64,000 bases of DNA from Plantimonas leprariae (GTDB lineage: Bacteria; Pseudomonadota; Alphaproteobacteria; Rhizobiales; Rhizobiaceae). The DNA lies in assembly GCF_008802405.1 (NCBI RefSeq), contig NZ_VZDO01000002.1:310001-374000 (forward strand). Reading direction: 5' to 3'. Below are positions 51,820 through 60,819 of the stretch, piece by piece (position 1 is the first letter of the stretch; every line of letters starts with the position of its first letter). Made by a program: the position numbers and the translations under genes. Below the pieces are notes generated by a model that saw only the letters and a program-made list of their open reading frames with translations, was not told the DNA's origin and ran no database searches.

Positions 51820-54800
51820 ATGGGTATGAAGATCGAACGCCGCCACACGAAGGCCGGCGAAAGCGCCTACGAGTCCGTCGAGTTCCGCAAGGCGACGAGC
51901 GAGATCAGGAACCCGGACGGATCGGTGGTCTTCCGCCTCGCCGATATCGACGTGCCGGCGCAGTTCAGCCAAGTCGCCTCGGACATCCTGGCGCAGAAGT
52001 ATTTCCGCAAGGCCGGCGTGCCGAAGGTATTGCGCAAGGTCGAGGAGAACGACGTTCCTTCGTGGCTCTGGCGCTCCGTCGCGGACGAAGCCGCGCTCGC
52101 CTCGCTGCCCGAGAACGAGCGTACCGGCTCGGAGATGGACGGCCGGCAGGTCTTCGACCGCCTCGCCGGCACTTGGACCTATTGGGGCTGGAAGGGTGGC
52201 TACTTCGACGCCGAGGAAGACGCCCTCGCCTTCCGCGACGAACTCGCCTTCATGCTTGCGACGCAGAAGGTCGCGCCGAACTCGCCGCAATGGTTCAATA
52301 CCGGTCTCCATTGGGCCTATGGCATCGACGGCCCCGGCCAGGGTCACTTCTACGTCGACTACCGCACCGGCCAGCTCACCCGCTCGTCTTCGGCCTACGA
52401 GCATCCGCAGCCGCACGCCTGCTTCATCCAGTCCGTTTCGGACGACCTCGTGAACGAGGGCGGCATCATGGACCTCTGGGTCCGCGAGGCGCGCCTGTTC
52501 AAGTACGGCTCCGGCACCGGTTCGAACTTCTCGAAGCTGCGCGGTGAGGGCGAGCGGCTGTCGGGCGGCGGCAAGTCCTCCGGTTTGATGAGCTTCCTGA
52601 AGATCGGCGACCGCGCGGCCGGCGCCATTAAGTCCGGCGGCACGACGCGCCGCGCCGCGAAGATGGTGGTGGTCGACATCGATCACCCGGATATCGAGAA
52701 CTACATCGACTGGAAGGTGCGCGAGGAGGAGAAGGTCGCGGCGCTCGTCACCGGCTCGAAGACCGTCTCGAAGCACATGAAGGCGATCCTTTCGGCCTGC
52801 GTGAACTGCGAGGGCTCGGGCGACGACTGCTTCGACCCCTCGAAGAACCCCGCCCTGAAGCGTGCCATCAGGGACGCCAAGCGCGCCCAGGTGCCGGAGA
52901 ACTACGCCAAGCGCGTCATCCAGTTCGCGCGGCAGGGCTACACGAAGATCGATTTCCCGATCTACGACACCGACTGGGACTCGGAGGCCTACCTGACGGT
53001 GGCTGGCCAGAACTCCAACAACTCGGTGCGCGTCACCGACGAATTCCTGCGCGCGGTCGAGAACGACGGCGAGTGGAACCTGACAGCCCGCATCACCGGA
53101 AAGGTGACGAAGACGCTGAAGGCCAAGGAACTCTGGGAGCGCGTCAGCTACGCGGCCTGGGCCTCGGCCGATCCGGGCGTCCAGTACCACACGACGATCA
53201 ACGACTGGCACACCTGCCCGGCCGCCGGCCCGATCGTCGCCTCGAACCCGTGCTCGGAATACATGTTCCTCGACGACACGGCCTGCAACCTCGCCAGCGT
53301 GAACCTCACCCAGTTCCGCGAGAAGGACGGCCGCTTCGACACTGCCAACTTCGAGCACGCGACGCGGCTCTGGACGATCGTCCTCGAGATCTCCGTTCTC
53401 ATGGCGCAGTTCCCGTCGAAGGAGATCGCGCAGCGCTCCTACGACTACCGCACCCTCGGCATCGGCTTCGCCAATATCGGCGGCTTCCTGATGACGAGCG
53501 GCATCCCCTACGATTCGGCGGAAGGCCGGGCGATCTGCGGCGCGGTCTCGGCGCTGATGACCGGCGTCTCCTACAAGACCTCGGCGGAGATGGCCGCCCA
53601 TCTCGGCAGCTTCCCTGACTACGAGCGCAATGCCGAGCATATGCTGCGCGTCATGCGCAACCACAGCCGCGCCGCGCACGGCATCGCCAACGGCTACGAG
53701 GGCATCTCGGTCGATCCCGTGCCGCTCGACCACGCCTCGCTTCGCGACAAGCGCCTGTCGGGCCGGGCGAAGGCGGCCTGGACGGAAGCGGTGGAACTCG
53801 GCGCGCAGCACGGCTACCGCAACGCGCAAGTTTCCGTCGTCGCCCCCACCGGCACGATCGGCCTCGTGATGGACTGCGATACGACCGGCATCGAACCCGA
53901 CTTCGCGCTGGTGAAATTCAAGAAGCTCGCCGGCGGTGGCTACTTCAAGATCATCAACCGCGCGGTGCCGGAAGCTCTGCGCACGCTCGGCTACTCGGAA
54001 GCCGAGATCGGCGAGATCGAGGCCTACGCCGTCGGCCATGGCAACATGAACCAAGCCCCGGCGATCAATCCCGGTAGCTTGCGCGCCAAGGGCTTCGGCG
54101 ATGCCGAGGTCGAGAAGCTGAACGCGGGAATGAAGTCGGCCTTCGACATCAAGTTCGTGTTCAACCGCTGGACGCTCGGCGACGACTTCCTGCGCGGGCT
54201 CGGCGTCACCGACGAGCAGCTCGCCGACATGACGTTCGAGCTCCTGCCCTTCCTCGGCTTCTCGCGGAAGGACATCGAGGCTGCGAACGTCCATGTCTGC
54301 GGGGCGATGACGCTGGAAGGCGCGCCGCACCTGAAAGAGAAGCACCTGCCGGTCTTCGACTGCGCCAATGCGTGCGGCCGCATCGGCAAGCGCTTCCTGT
54401 CGGTCGAATCGCACATCCGCATGATGGCGGCCTCGCAGCCGTTCATCTCGGGCGCGATCTCGAAGACGATCAACATGCCGAACGACGCGACGGTGGAGGA
54501 CTGCGACAAGGCCTACAGGCTGTCGTGGAAGCTCGCGCTGAAGGCGAACGCCCTCTACCGCGACGGCTCGAAGCTCAGCCAACCGCTCAACGCCTCGCTG
54601 ATCGGCGACGACGACGAGGACGATGATGCCGAGGACGCGGCGGCCGCGCTGATCGCGGCCCCGGCCGCGGCCCGCACTGCCGAGATCGCCGAGCGCATCG
54701 TCGAGCGGATCGTCGAGCGCACGGTCGAGAAGGTCGTGCGCAGTCAGGAGAAGCTGCCGACCCGCCGCAAGGGCTACACCCAGAAGGCCAAGATCGGCGG

Positions 54801-55590
54801 CCACACGATCTTCCTTCGCACCGGCGAATACGACGACGGCCGCCTCGGCGAGATCTTCCTCGACATGAACAAGGAAGGCTCGGCGCTGAGGGCGTTCATC
54901 AACAACTTCGCGATCTCGGTGTCGCTCGGCCTCCAGTACGGCGTGCCGCTGGAGGAGTATGTCGACGCCTTCACCTTCACGAAGTTCGAGCCGGCCGGCA
55001 TGGTGCAGGGCAACGATGTGATCAAGAACGCGACGTCGATCCTCGACTACGTGTTCCGCGAACTGGCGGTCTCCTATCTCGGCCGCAACGACCTGGCTCA
55101 CGTCCAGCCGGAGGACCTCGCTACCCGCGGCCAGGAGAGCAAGCCGGCCCCCTCCCCGATCTCGTCCGGCATGGTGCGCGGGCAGACCGGCAACCTTCGG
55201 ATCGTATCCTCCAACGATCCGGCTGGCGGCAACGCTCCGGTCCGCGCCGCCGGCGCTCCCGCGCCGCGCGCTGCGATGACCGCCTCGCCTGCCGTCGCCC
55301 GGTCCGGCGCGCTCGCCGTCGCCCCCTCGACGACGGCGGCAGAGCCGGTGACGGGCCTGCGCCGCGATGCCGAACCGGCGACGCGGGCGCTGTTCGAGGG
55401 CGCGGCTTCCCTCCAGCCCGACGAACGGCCGGCCATCGCCTCGAAAGCGACGGAAACGAACCGCCGGGCGGTCGCCATGATGAAGGGCTACACCGGCGAC
55501 AGCTGCCCGGAATGCTCGAACTTCACCATGGTCCGCAACGGCACCTGCCTGAAGTGCGACACCTGCGGCAGCACTTCCGGGTGCTCATGA
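51820..55590 (+). CDS. nrdJ: Vitamin B12-dependent (class II) ribonucleotide reductase
   Basis: 1256 aa. The substrate-site signature is [20 protein letters not shown] with catalytic Asn/Cys/Glu, redox cysteines and a C-terminal C-x2-C...C-x2-C zinc-like tail ([16 protein letters not shown]). An Ala/Pro-rich linker separates them (about residues 1130-1215). It reduces ribonucleotides using adenosylcobalamin, with or without oxygen. It is the only RNR gene in the window. GGAAAGG precedes the ATG; an in-frame ATG two codons later is the other option. Confidence 0.95.
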   Translation: MGMKIERRHTKAGESAYESVEFRKATSEIRNPDGSVVFRLADIDVPAQFSQVASDILAQKYFRKAGVPKVLRKVEENDVPSWLWRSVADEAALASLPENERTGSEMDGRQVFDRLAGTWTYWGWKGGYFDAEEDALAFRDELAFMLATQKVAPNSPQWFNTGLHWAYGIDGPGQGHFYVDYRTGQLTRSSSAYEHPQPHACFIQSVSDDLVNEGGIMDLWVREARLFKYGSGTGSNFSKLRGEGERLSGGGKSSGLMSFLKIGDRAAGAIKSGGTTRRAAKMVVVDIDHPDIENYIDWKVREEEKVAALVTGSKTVSKHMKAILSACVNCEGSGDDCFDPSKNPALKRAIRDAKRAQVPENYAKRVIQFARQGYTKIDFPIYDTDWDSEAYLTVAGQNSNNSVRVTDEFLRAVENDGEWNLTARITGKVTKTLKAKELWERVSYAAWASADPGVQYHTTINDWHTCPAAGPIVASNPCSEYMFLDDTACNLASVNLTQFREKDGRFDTANFEHATRLWTIVLEISVLMAQFPSKEIAQRSYDYRTLGIGFANIGGFLMTSGIPYDSAEGRAICGAVSALMTGVSYKTSAEMAAHLGSFPDYERNAEHMLRVMRNHSRAAHGIANGYEGISVDPVPLDHASLRDKRLSGRAKAAWTEAVELGAQHGYRNAQVSVVAPTGTIGLVMDCDTTGIEPDFALVKFKKLAGGGYFKIINRAVPEALRTLGYSEAEIGEIEAYAVGHGNMNQAPAINPGSLRAKGFGDAEVEKLNAGMKSAFDIKFVFNRWTLGDDFLRGLGVTDEQLADMTFELLPFLGFSRKDIEAANVHVCGAMTLEGAPHLKEKHLPVFDCANACGRIGKRFLSVESHIRMMAASQPFISGAISKTINMPNDATVEDCDKAYRLSWKLALKANALYRDGSKLSQPLNASLIGDDDEDDDAEDAAAALIAAPAAARTAEIAERIVERIVERTVEKVVRSQEKLPTRRKGYTQKAKIGGHTIFLRTGEYDDGRLGEIFLDMNKEGSALRAFINNFAISVSLGLQYGVPLEEYVDAFTFTKFEPAGMVQGNDVIKNATSILDYVFRELAVSYLGRNDLAHVQPEDLATRGQESKPAPSPISSGMVRGQTGNLRIVSSNDPAGGNAPVRAAGAPAPRAAMTASPAVARSGALAVAPSTTAAEPVTGLRRDAEPATRALFEGAASLQPDERPAIASKATETNRRAVAMMKGYTGDSCPECSNFTMVRNGTCLKCDTCGSTSGCS

Positions 55591-55920
55591 TGGTTGTTGT
55601 TTGTGGATCATCCCAAAAGACGGTCTTCAACCGCATATGCTGGTCAAGCTCATCGCAAATGATGGTCGCGCCTGACGCGTCACCGCATCTGGCTCAACGT
55701 CACTATAACCTGCTCAAAATCGCATGAAACCGGCTCACCCTGATCAGGTGAACCAATGAAAAGATACTCCTGCACGCCGATCGGCGTGCAGGACTCGTCA
55801 AAGGAACAAAACAGGAAAATCGTCAGGCCTTGTGTACCCGGCTCGGACGAACAGCAGCGGCCTCACGCTCAGATGCCAGTTCGGCGAAGCGCGGCAGCAA
55901 CGGTCAGACGGAGAAGACAC
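55591..55920. promoter_or_regulatory. Intergenic region upstream of Pycsar operon with a 26-bp perfect palindrome
   Basis: No gene supported. A perfect palindrome occupies 55768-55793 (left half TCCTGCACGCCGA, right half its complement). Nearby are TGACGCGTCA (55673-55682) and a TCACC-C-TGATCA-GGTGA dyad (55735-55751). The three dyads lie between nrdJ and the defence island, so a transcription terminator or an operator for pycC are both possible; the long palindrome has no T run on the plus strand. Confidence 0.5.
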
Positions 55921-57450
55921 ATGGCCAACAACTGGAAGCACGATCGCGCGAAGGCGGCCATCGACAGGAAGCTCAAAGACGTCGAAACGGTCGAGATCGT
56001 CGACTACAAGCGTGACATGTCGTTGGAGTCGATTCCGACGAATAAGGCGTACCGGATGGACGCCGTTCACCTCTACGTCGACATCCTGAACTTCGAGGGC
56101 ATCCTGTCCTCCACCGAGGTCGACGGGATCACGAGCCACAAACGCGCCCTACGCTTCCTGAACCTTCATCAACGGGCCGTGCATCGGATCCTGCGAAAGA
56201 CCAACACCAGGCGCGTCGACTTCCACAACCAGCGTCTGCACGCCGTCGTGGCCAAGCCCTACGGTGACGACGACGAGGCGACGCGGGTCAACCGTGCCGT
56301 CGCCATCGCCAAGCTCGTCGTCGACGTCCTCGCCGAGACCGGCGACGACGACGAGCATATTCCCGACGCCGAGGTTCGCGTGGGCATCGACACAGGACGC
56401 GCACTCGTCGTCAACAACGGTCGAAGCGGCTATCGCGAACCGCTGTTTCTCGGCCAACCGGCGAACATGGCGGCAAAGCTCGCATCGAACGGGACCCAGG
56501 TCGGCATCTTCCTGACCAACGAAGCTCGTCGTGCCATCGGTCTCGACGAATTCGACGAGGACGAGACCGCCACCACCGCGCTGACCGCGGACGAGATCGC
56601 GCAATGCGAGGAAGCCGCCGATCTCGAAGTTTCCAAGTCGACCGTCATCGACGAATGGCGCAAGGACAACGATGCTAACCCCATCGGCTCCTTCGTATTC
56701 TCCCGAGCGACCCCTCCACTCAGGGATCTGGACATCGCGGTCCTGACGCCGGGAAACTCGAGACGCATGGAAACGGTCTCGGTTTACGCCGACATCGACA
56801 ACTTCACGGCTTACGTGGACGCGCATCTGGACGACAACCGGGAGGACATCGTCCGCTGCCTGCACGTGATCCGTGCCGAACTCGACCGTGTGCTGTCCGC
56901 CGATTTCGGCGGCCGACGCATCCGTTTCATAGGCGACTGCGTCCACGGACATCTGCTCGACGGCACGGCACAGGCGACCGACGTCGAGGCGACGGTCTCG
57001 ACCGGAGCGATCTGTGCCGGGGCGCTCCGCAGCAGTTTCGAACTCGCGCTCGAACGCCTGGGCGACAACGGCGTGGCCGTCGACGACCTGGGACTCGCGA
57101 TCGGATTCGAGATCGGACCGACGGCGATCACGCGGCTCGGGATGCAAGGCTCGCGGGTACGCTGCGCGATCGGCCGCACCGTCGTGGGAGCGGAGAATCA
57201 ACAGAAGCGTTGCGACGGGACAGATACCGCGATCGGAAAAAGCGCCTACGACACGGGTCCAGCTTCGGTTCGGACGTTGTTCGGTTCTGGACGGCTGCAG
57301 TCGGGCCTGACCTACGACGTCGTCATGGAGAGCCTCGAGGCGGACGGCAACAAGGCGGCGAAGGCGATACGGGCGTCCAGCGTCGTCCTCGGCACCCCGG
57401 CGGTCGCCCGGGCGGCTGCGACGCCGTTCCGACCCTATTCGAAGGGGTAG
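55921..57450 (+). CDS. pycC: Pycsar-type pyrimidine cyclase with two cyclase domains
   Basis: 509 aa from ATG 55921 (GGAG nine bases upstream; the frame is open to 55756). Two class III cyclase-like domains are seen. Domain 2 has metal Asp D291 in YADIDNF, D339 in RFIGDCVHG and N426-x3-R430 in ENQQKR. Domain 1 has D54 in YVDILNF but FHNQ (101-104) where the second G-D should be, and N182-x3-K186 instead of N-x3-R. So domain 2 looks catalytic and domain 1 degenerate. PycC enzymes make cyclic CMP or UMP upon phage infection. The protein ends in ...PYSKG, a C-terminal glycine. It is followed by an E2-like gene and PycTM. Confidence 0.85.
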   Translation: MANNWKHDRAKAAIDRKLKDVETVEIVDYKRDMSLESIPTNKAYRMDAVHLYVDILNFEGILSSTEVDGITSHKRALRFLNLHQRAVHRILRKTNTRRVDFHNQRLHAVVAKPYGDDDEATRVNRAVAIAKLVVDVLAETGDDDEHIPDAEVRVGIDTGRALVVNNGRSGYREPLFLGQPANMAAKLASNGTQVGIFLTNEARRAIGLDEFDEDETATTALTADEIAQCEEAADLEVSKSTVIDEWRKDNDANPIGSFVFSRATPPLRDLDIAVLTPGNSRRMETVSVYADIDNFTAYVDAHLDDNREDIVRCLHVIRAELDRVLSADFGGRRIRFIGDCVHGHLLDGTAQATDVEATVSTGAICAGALRSSFELALERLGDNGVAVDDLGLAIGFEIGPTAITRLGMQGSRVRCAIGRTVVGAENQQKRCDGTDTAIGKSAYDTGPASVRTLFGSGRLQSGLTYDVVMESLEADGNKAAKAIRASSVVLGTPAVARAAATPFRPYSKG

Positions 57451-57460
57451 GAGAGCCGTC

Positions 57461-58273
57461 GTGAGTGCGCTGGCGCTCCTTCGAGAGGTGATCGAGGTGA
57501 ACCGCGGCGAGTTCATCCGAGGCGACGCCGGACGGATGTTCGCATCCGTCCGTCCACTGCTGGACTCCGGCGCCAGCGGTCCGACCTTCCTCCTGGAGAT
57601 CGCGGAGGTTTCCGACACACTGATCGCGAGGGAAGCGGCGCCGGTCAACCTGCCGTGCTTCTGTCCCGAGCGTCACATCAACTCGGGGGGCACGTTCTGC
57701 CTCTACTGGGACGAGGACGAACCGCTGTCCTTTTCCACTCGCCCGGACATCGAATTGTGGTGGGGGAAGCTGCTCATCTTCCTTCACCGGCAGATCGTGG
57801 CCGGGCGCCTACGGCGTTGGCCGGGCAAGGGCGACGCCAGAGCCCATGGCCAGGAAGCGTCGCGCTTCCAGAAGAGGGCGGAGATCGCCGCGTCGAAACT
57901 CGGTCCGTCCTTCGAGACGGTGCTGCGCGAGGACCGCCTCACGACCCGGACGGTACGCGGAAAGGGTAGCCGACGGCTTCGCCTCCTACTCGACGGGAAG
58001 AAGATCGCGACGCTGAACGAGGAGCGACAGCAGATCATGACGTTGCGCTCGCGCTGTCGCTGCGAGCGTTCCAACCACCGTCGCCTGCCGCTGACCGCCT
58101 GTGAGGATCACGCCGGAGCGCTGGCCGATCTCGGGATGTCCGTTCGCGGACGCGTCGAAGCCGAGCGCAGGTTCTTCGAATTCTTCGCCGAGGCGAAGGT
58201 TACGTGCTGCGGAACCATGGATGGTTGTCCGCTTGCGCGCCATTCGGACGCGGCCGTCCGAGAAGCGGCTTGA
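57461..58273 (+). CDS. E2-like protein fused to a Cys-rich domain, in Pycsar operon
   Basis: 270 aa with a GTG start at 57461 and GGTAGGAGAG upstream. The N-terminal half has E2 (ubiquitin-conjugating) hallmarks: strand FLLEIAEVSD, then P-E-R-H72-I-N74 in the place of H-P-N, then G-T-F-C80-L-Y-W in the place of the active-site G-x-I-C-L. The C-terminal half has a Cys/His cluster (C199, C201, H206, C214, H217, C249-C250, C256) ending CCGTMDGCPL. That resembles Cys-rich proteins that accompany prokaryotic E2s; here it is fused. No E1, JAB or ubiquitin-like gene is adjacent. An accessory role in controlling the cyclase is inference. Confidence 0.72.
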   Translation: MSALALLREVIEVNRGEFIRGDAGRMFASVRPLLDSGASGPTFLLEIAEVSDTLIAREAAPVNLPCFCPERHINSGGTFCLYWDEDEPLSFSTRPDIELWWGKLLIFLHRQIVAGRLRRWPGKGDARAHGQEASRFQKRAEIAASKLGPSFETVLREDRLTTRTVRGKGSRRLRLLLDGKKIATLNEERQQIMTLRSRCRCERSNHRRLPLTACEDHAGALADLGMSVRGRVEAERRFFEFFAEAKVTCCGTMDGCPLARHSDAAVREAA

Positions 58274-58288
58274 TCGGGAAGTTGCAGC

Positions 58289-58870
58289 ATGGCGAAGGAC
58301 GACCAGCAGGACAGCTTCGAGAAACTCCTCTCCACCCATCACGGGCGGATGATCGACTTCGTGAAGTTCGCGGAGACGAAGAATGCCGCTCTCCTGACGT
58401 TCTGCTCGGTCTGGATCGGCGCGATCATCGGCCTGCTGAGAGCGCCCGACAAGCTCCCGATGAACTACGACAAGGCATTCCTGGCCGTGTTGCCCATCCT
58501 GTTCGTCGCCGCCCTCCTCACGCTGAGATCGTTCCTTCCGCGGTTCCTTCACCATCACCATCACTCCGACGAGGATGGTTCCAAGAACCTTCTCTACTTC
58601 GGCGACATCGCCTCGTTGAAGACGGATCAATACATCCATCGCATCCGAGAGCGTTATTATCCGCCGGATGGATCGTCCTGCACGGAACGCTACCTGGACG
58701 ATCTCGCCGTTCAGGTTTCGGTGCAGAGTCAGATCGCGCTGCGCAAGTTCAAGACCTTCACGCGAGCCGGCTGTCTCGTCCTGGCGGCGTTCGCCATCCT
58801 CGCCCTGCCGATCATCCATGCCGCAGTGTCGGCGGCGGCCCGGTACGCGTTGATGCGGGGATGGATCTAG
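58289..58870 (+). CDS. pycTM: PycTM-type Pycsar effector
   Basis: 193 aa. An N-terminal cytosolic helix is followed by TM segments at about 33-50 and 63-80, a conserved loop KNLLYFGDIASLKTDQYI (about 99-116) and a third hydrophobic segment at about 158-180. The NAALLTFCSVWIGAIIGLL ... LYFGDI pattern is that of Pycsar membrane effectors. On binding the cyclic pyrimidine signal it is expected to damage the membrane and stop the infected cell. A natural five-His run is at 88-92. It lies 15 bp after the E2-like gene, so one operon. Confidence 0.85.
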   Translation: MAKDDQQDSFEKLLSTHHGRMIDFVKFAETKNAALLTFCSVWIGAIIGLLRAPDKLPMNYDKAFLAVLPILFVAALLTLRSFLPRFLHHHHHSDEDGSKNLLYFGDIASLKTDQYIHRIRERYYPPDGSSCTERYLDDLAVQVSVQSQIALRKFKTFTRAGCLVLAAFAILALPIIHAAVSAAARYALMRGWI

Positions 58871-59034
58871 CCGAGCGCGTCACACCGTCATTCTGCGACC
58901 GGCGAGCGCGGTCTACGTCCTGACGGTCGACCACGAGGCGAGAACCTCGTCGAAGGCGACCACACCGCCGCCTCGTCGAACGGCGTCGCGTCCTGACGCA
59001 ACGTCGTATGCCCGGCCGGTCGTCCGACTGCGCC
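58871..59034. other. Convergent gap between Pycsar and Gabija genes
   Basis: 164 bp without a gene; a transcription stop for both operons is expected here, but no clear intrinsic terminator was seen. Confidence 0.4.
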
Positions 59035-60819
59035 CTACCCGGACCCGGCAAGCCGCTGCTCGAGATCAGCCACGAAGCGCGACGGCGACTGCATGCCGTA
59101 TATCAGGTGGACCTCCTTCCGCGCTCGGGTGATGCCGACATAGAAGAGACGCCTCGCCTCCCGAAGCTCGTCCTGGAGAGGGTTGTTGCGGGGAAGCTTG
59201 CCCTCGTCCATCTCGAAGAGCACGACGACGTCGAACTCGCGTCCCTTGGCGCTGTGCAGGGTCGACAGGTTCAAGCGGTCGGCCCCGATGCCGATGCCGG
59301 AAAAATCGCCGAGCGCCATAGCGCCAGGATCGCCGTCGTGGAGGCGGGCTATGAACGCGACAAGCGTCTCACGTTCTTCGGCCAGCGTCCGTACGCGTTC
59401 CACCATCGGTCGGACGATCTCGGCGTCCATGTCGGCGAGCCAGTCGTGCAAGCTCGCGGCAGCGTCGCGGTGTGCCCAAAGGTTCTCGACCAGGAGCCGG
59501 CGAAACACGACGCGCCCATCCTCGTCGGCGACGACGTCGCGAAAGAGACGACATCCTTCCTCGACGAGGTTCGCCATTCGCGGTCGACCCGTCCGCCACC
59601 CGCCGCAGCACCAGACGGCGCATTGCTCCAACCAACGCATCAGGCGGCTGCCGCGGGGGTAGAGAGCGTTCCCGTCGGTCCGGACGGTCGCAATGCCGGC
59701 GGCTGCCGCCGCGTCGGCGACCTCGTCTCCCATCGAGGCGGTGGCATAGAGGACCGCGACCTCGCCGAGACGCAGACCGGCATGGCGACCCTGGATCGCC
59801 GGCAGCAACTCGCCGACGAGGAAACGTGCCCGATCCGCGGACGTGCCGGCCTTGGGATGGAAGTAGATCGTCCCTTCGGGCGCTCCATCCGAAGCGCGAT
59901 AACCCCTCGCCTCTCCGAGCGCGTATTCCGAAGCGGTGACGATACGCGAGCCGCACCGGTAATTGATCCCGAGCCGAATCGTCTCGACGTCGTCACGCTC
60001 CGACAACCGGCGCAGGAGGTCGGGGGCGGCCCCGATGAAGCCGTAGATGGACTGATCGACGTCCCCGACCGCGAACAGACGCATGCCCGCCCGGAAGCAG
60101 AGCCCGAGCACCATGGAATGCAACGCCGTGCCGAGGTCTTGGTATTCGTCCACGGCGAGGATCGGGTACTTGGCCACGAGCGCGGTGCGGAGCCATCCGT
60201 TCTCGGCAAGGGCCCGAAGCGCCAGCAGCGGCATGTCGTCGAAGTCGACAGTTCCCAAGGCGCGAAGCTCCGCCTCGTAGGTTTCGACCAGGGCCGCCAG
60301 CGTCGCGTCGGTCTCGCGCCATTCCGGGCGACCCCGATTCACATACGTCCGGCGATATCGGTTTGCCCGGAAGCGCCAGCTTGCTGGGGTTTGCGGTCCC
60401 GGTGCGACGCGGTTGTAGGCCCGTTCGAACGCTTGCCGCTGCTGCTGCTCGGTCGCCACCTCGAAATCGTCCGGAAGGCCGAGACCGGCGGACCGCGCAT
60501 AGGGCAGCACGATCTGCGTCAGCGAGAACGAATGGACCGTCCCGACGAAGACCCGGCCGCTCCGAGACACCCCGAGGGCGTCCAGACGCTGCTCGATCTC
60601 GCGGGCGCACTCGTTGTTGTAAGTGATGCAGGCCAAGCCACGCGGTGCCTCGACGTCCTCGTCCAGCATCCGGGCGAGCTTGGTCGCGAGCGTCTTCGTC
60701 TTGCCGCTGCCAGGGCCGGCGAGCAGCACGCAGTGGCCGGTCGACTCGTAGGCCCGCCATTGAGCGTCGTTGGCGCGCAGGTCTTCCGCCGCCCCTCGAT
60801 AGAGAAAGCGATCAGACAC
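59035..60819 (-). CDS. gajB: Gabija helicase GajB (UvrD/PcrA-like)
   Basis: 594 aa superfamily 1A helicase. Walker A GPGSGKT (35-41), Walker B VDEYQDL, motif III GDVDQSIYGF, motif IV GINYRCGSRIV, motif V STLHSAKGREFD, motif VI FYVGITRARKE. It overlaps the GajA stop by 8 bp, the standard gajA-gajB coupling. GajB is thought to process or activate at DNA ends released by infection. A generic Rep-like helicase is possible without the neighbour; with GajA the assignment is firm. Slightly longer than typical GajB (about 500). Confidence 0.87.
   Translation of the reverse strand: MSDRFLYRGAAEDLRANDAQWRAYESTGHCVLLAGPGSGKTKTLATKLARMLDEDVEAPRGLACITYNNECAREIEQRLDALGVSRSGRVFVGTVHSFSLTQIVLPYARSAGLGLPDDFEVATEQQQRQAFERAYNRVAPGPQTPASWRFRANRYRRTYVNRGRPEWRETDATLAALVETYEAELRALGTVDFDDMPLLALRALAENGWLRTALVAKYPILAVDEYQDLGTALHSMVLGLCFRAGMRLFAVGDVDQSIYGFIGAAPDLLRRLSERDDVETIRLGINYRCGSRIVTASEYALGEARGYRASDGAPEGTIYFHPKAGTSADRARFLVGELLPAIQGRHAGLRLGEVAVLYATASMGDEVADAAAAAGIATVRTDGNALYPRGSRLMRWLEQCAVWCCGGWRTGRPRMANLVEEGCRLFRDVVADEDGRVVFRRLLVENLWAHRDAAASLHDWLADMDAEIVRPMVERVRTLAEERETLVAFIARLHDGDPGAMALGDFSGIGIGADRLNLSTLHSAKGREFDVVVLFEMDEGKLPRNNPLQDELREARRLFYVGITRARKEVHLIYGMQSPSRFVADLEQRLAGSG

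Noticed and set aside
51688-55101. 1137-codon open frame antisense to nrdJ, and similar long frames antisense to valS, the large fibre gene and the tip protein
   Set aside because: High-GC coding sequence leaves one antisense frame open; the translations are Arg/Asp/Glu/Val-rich without domains and mirror the sense genes.
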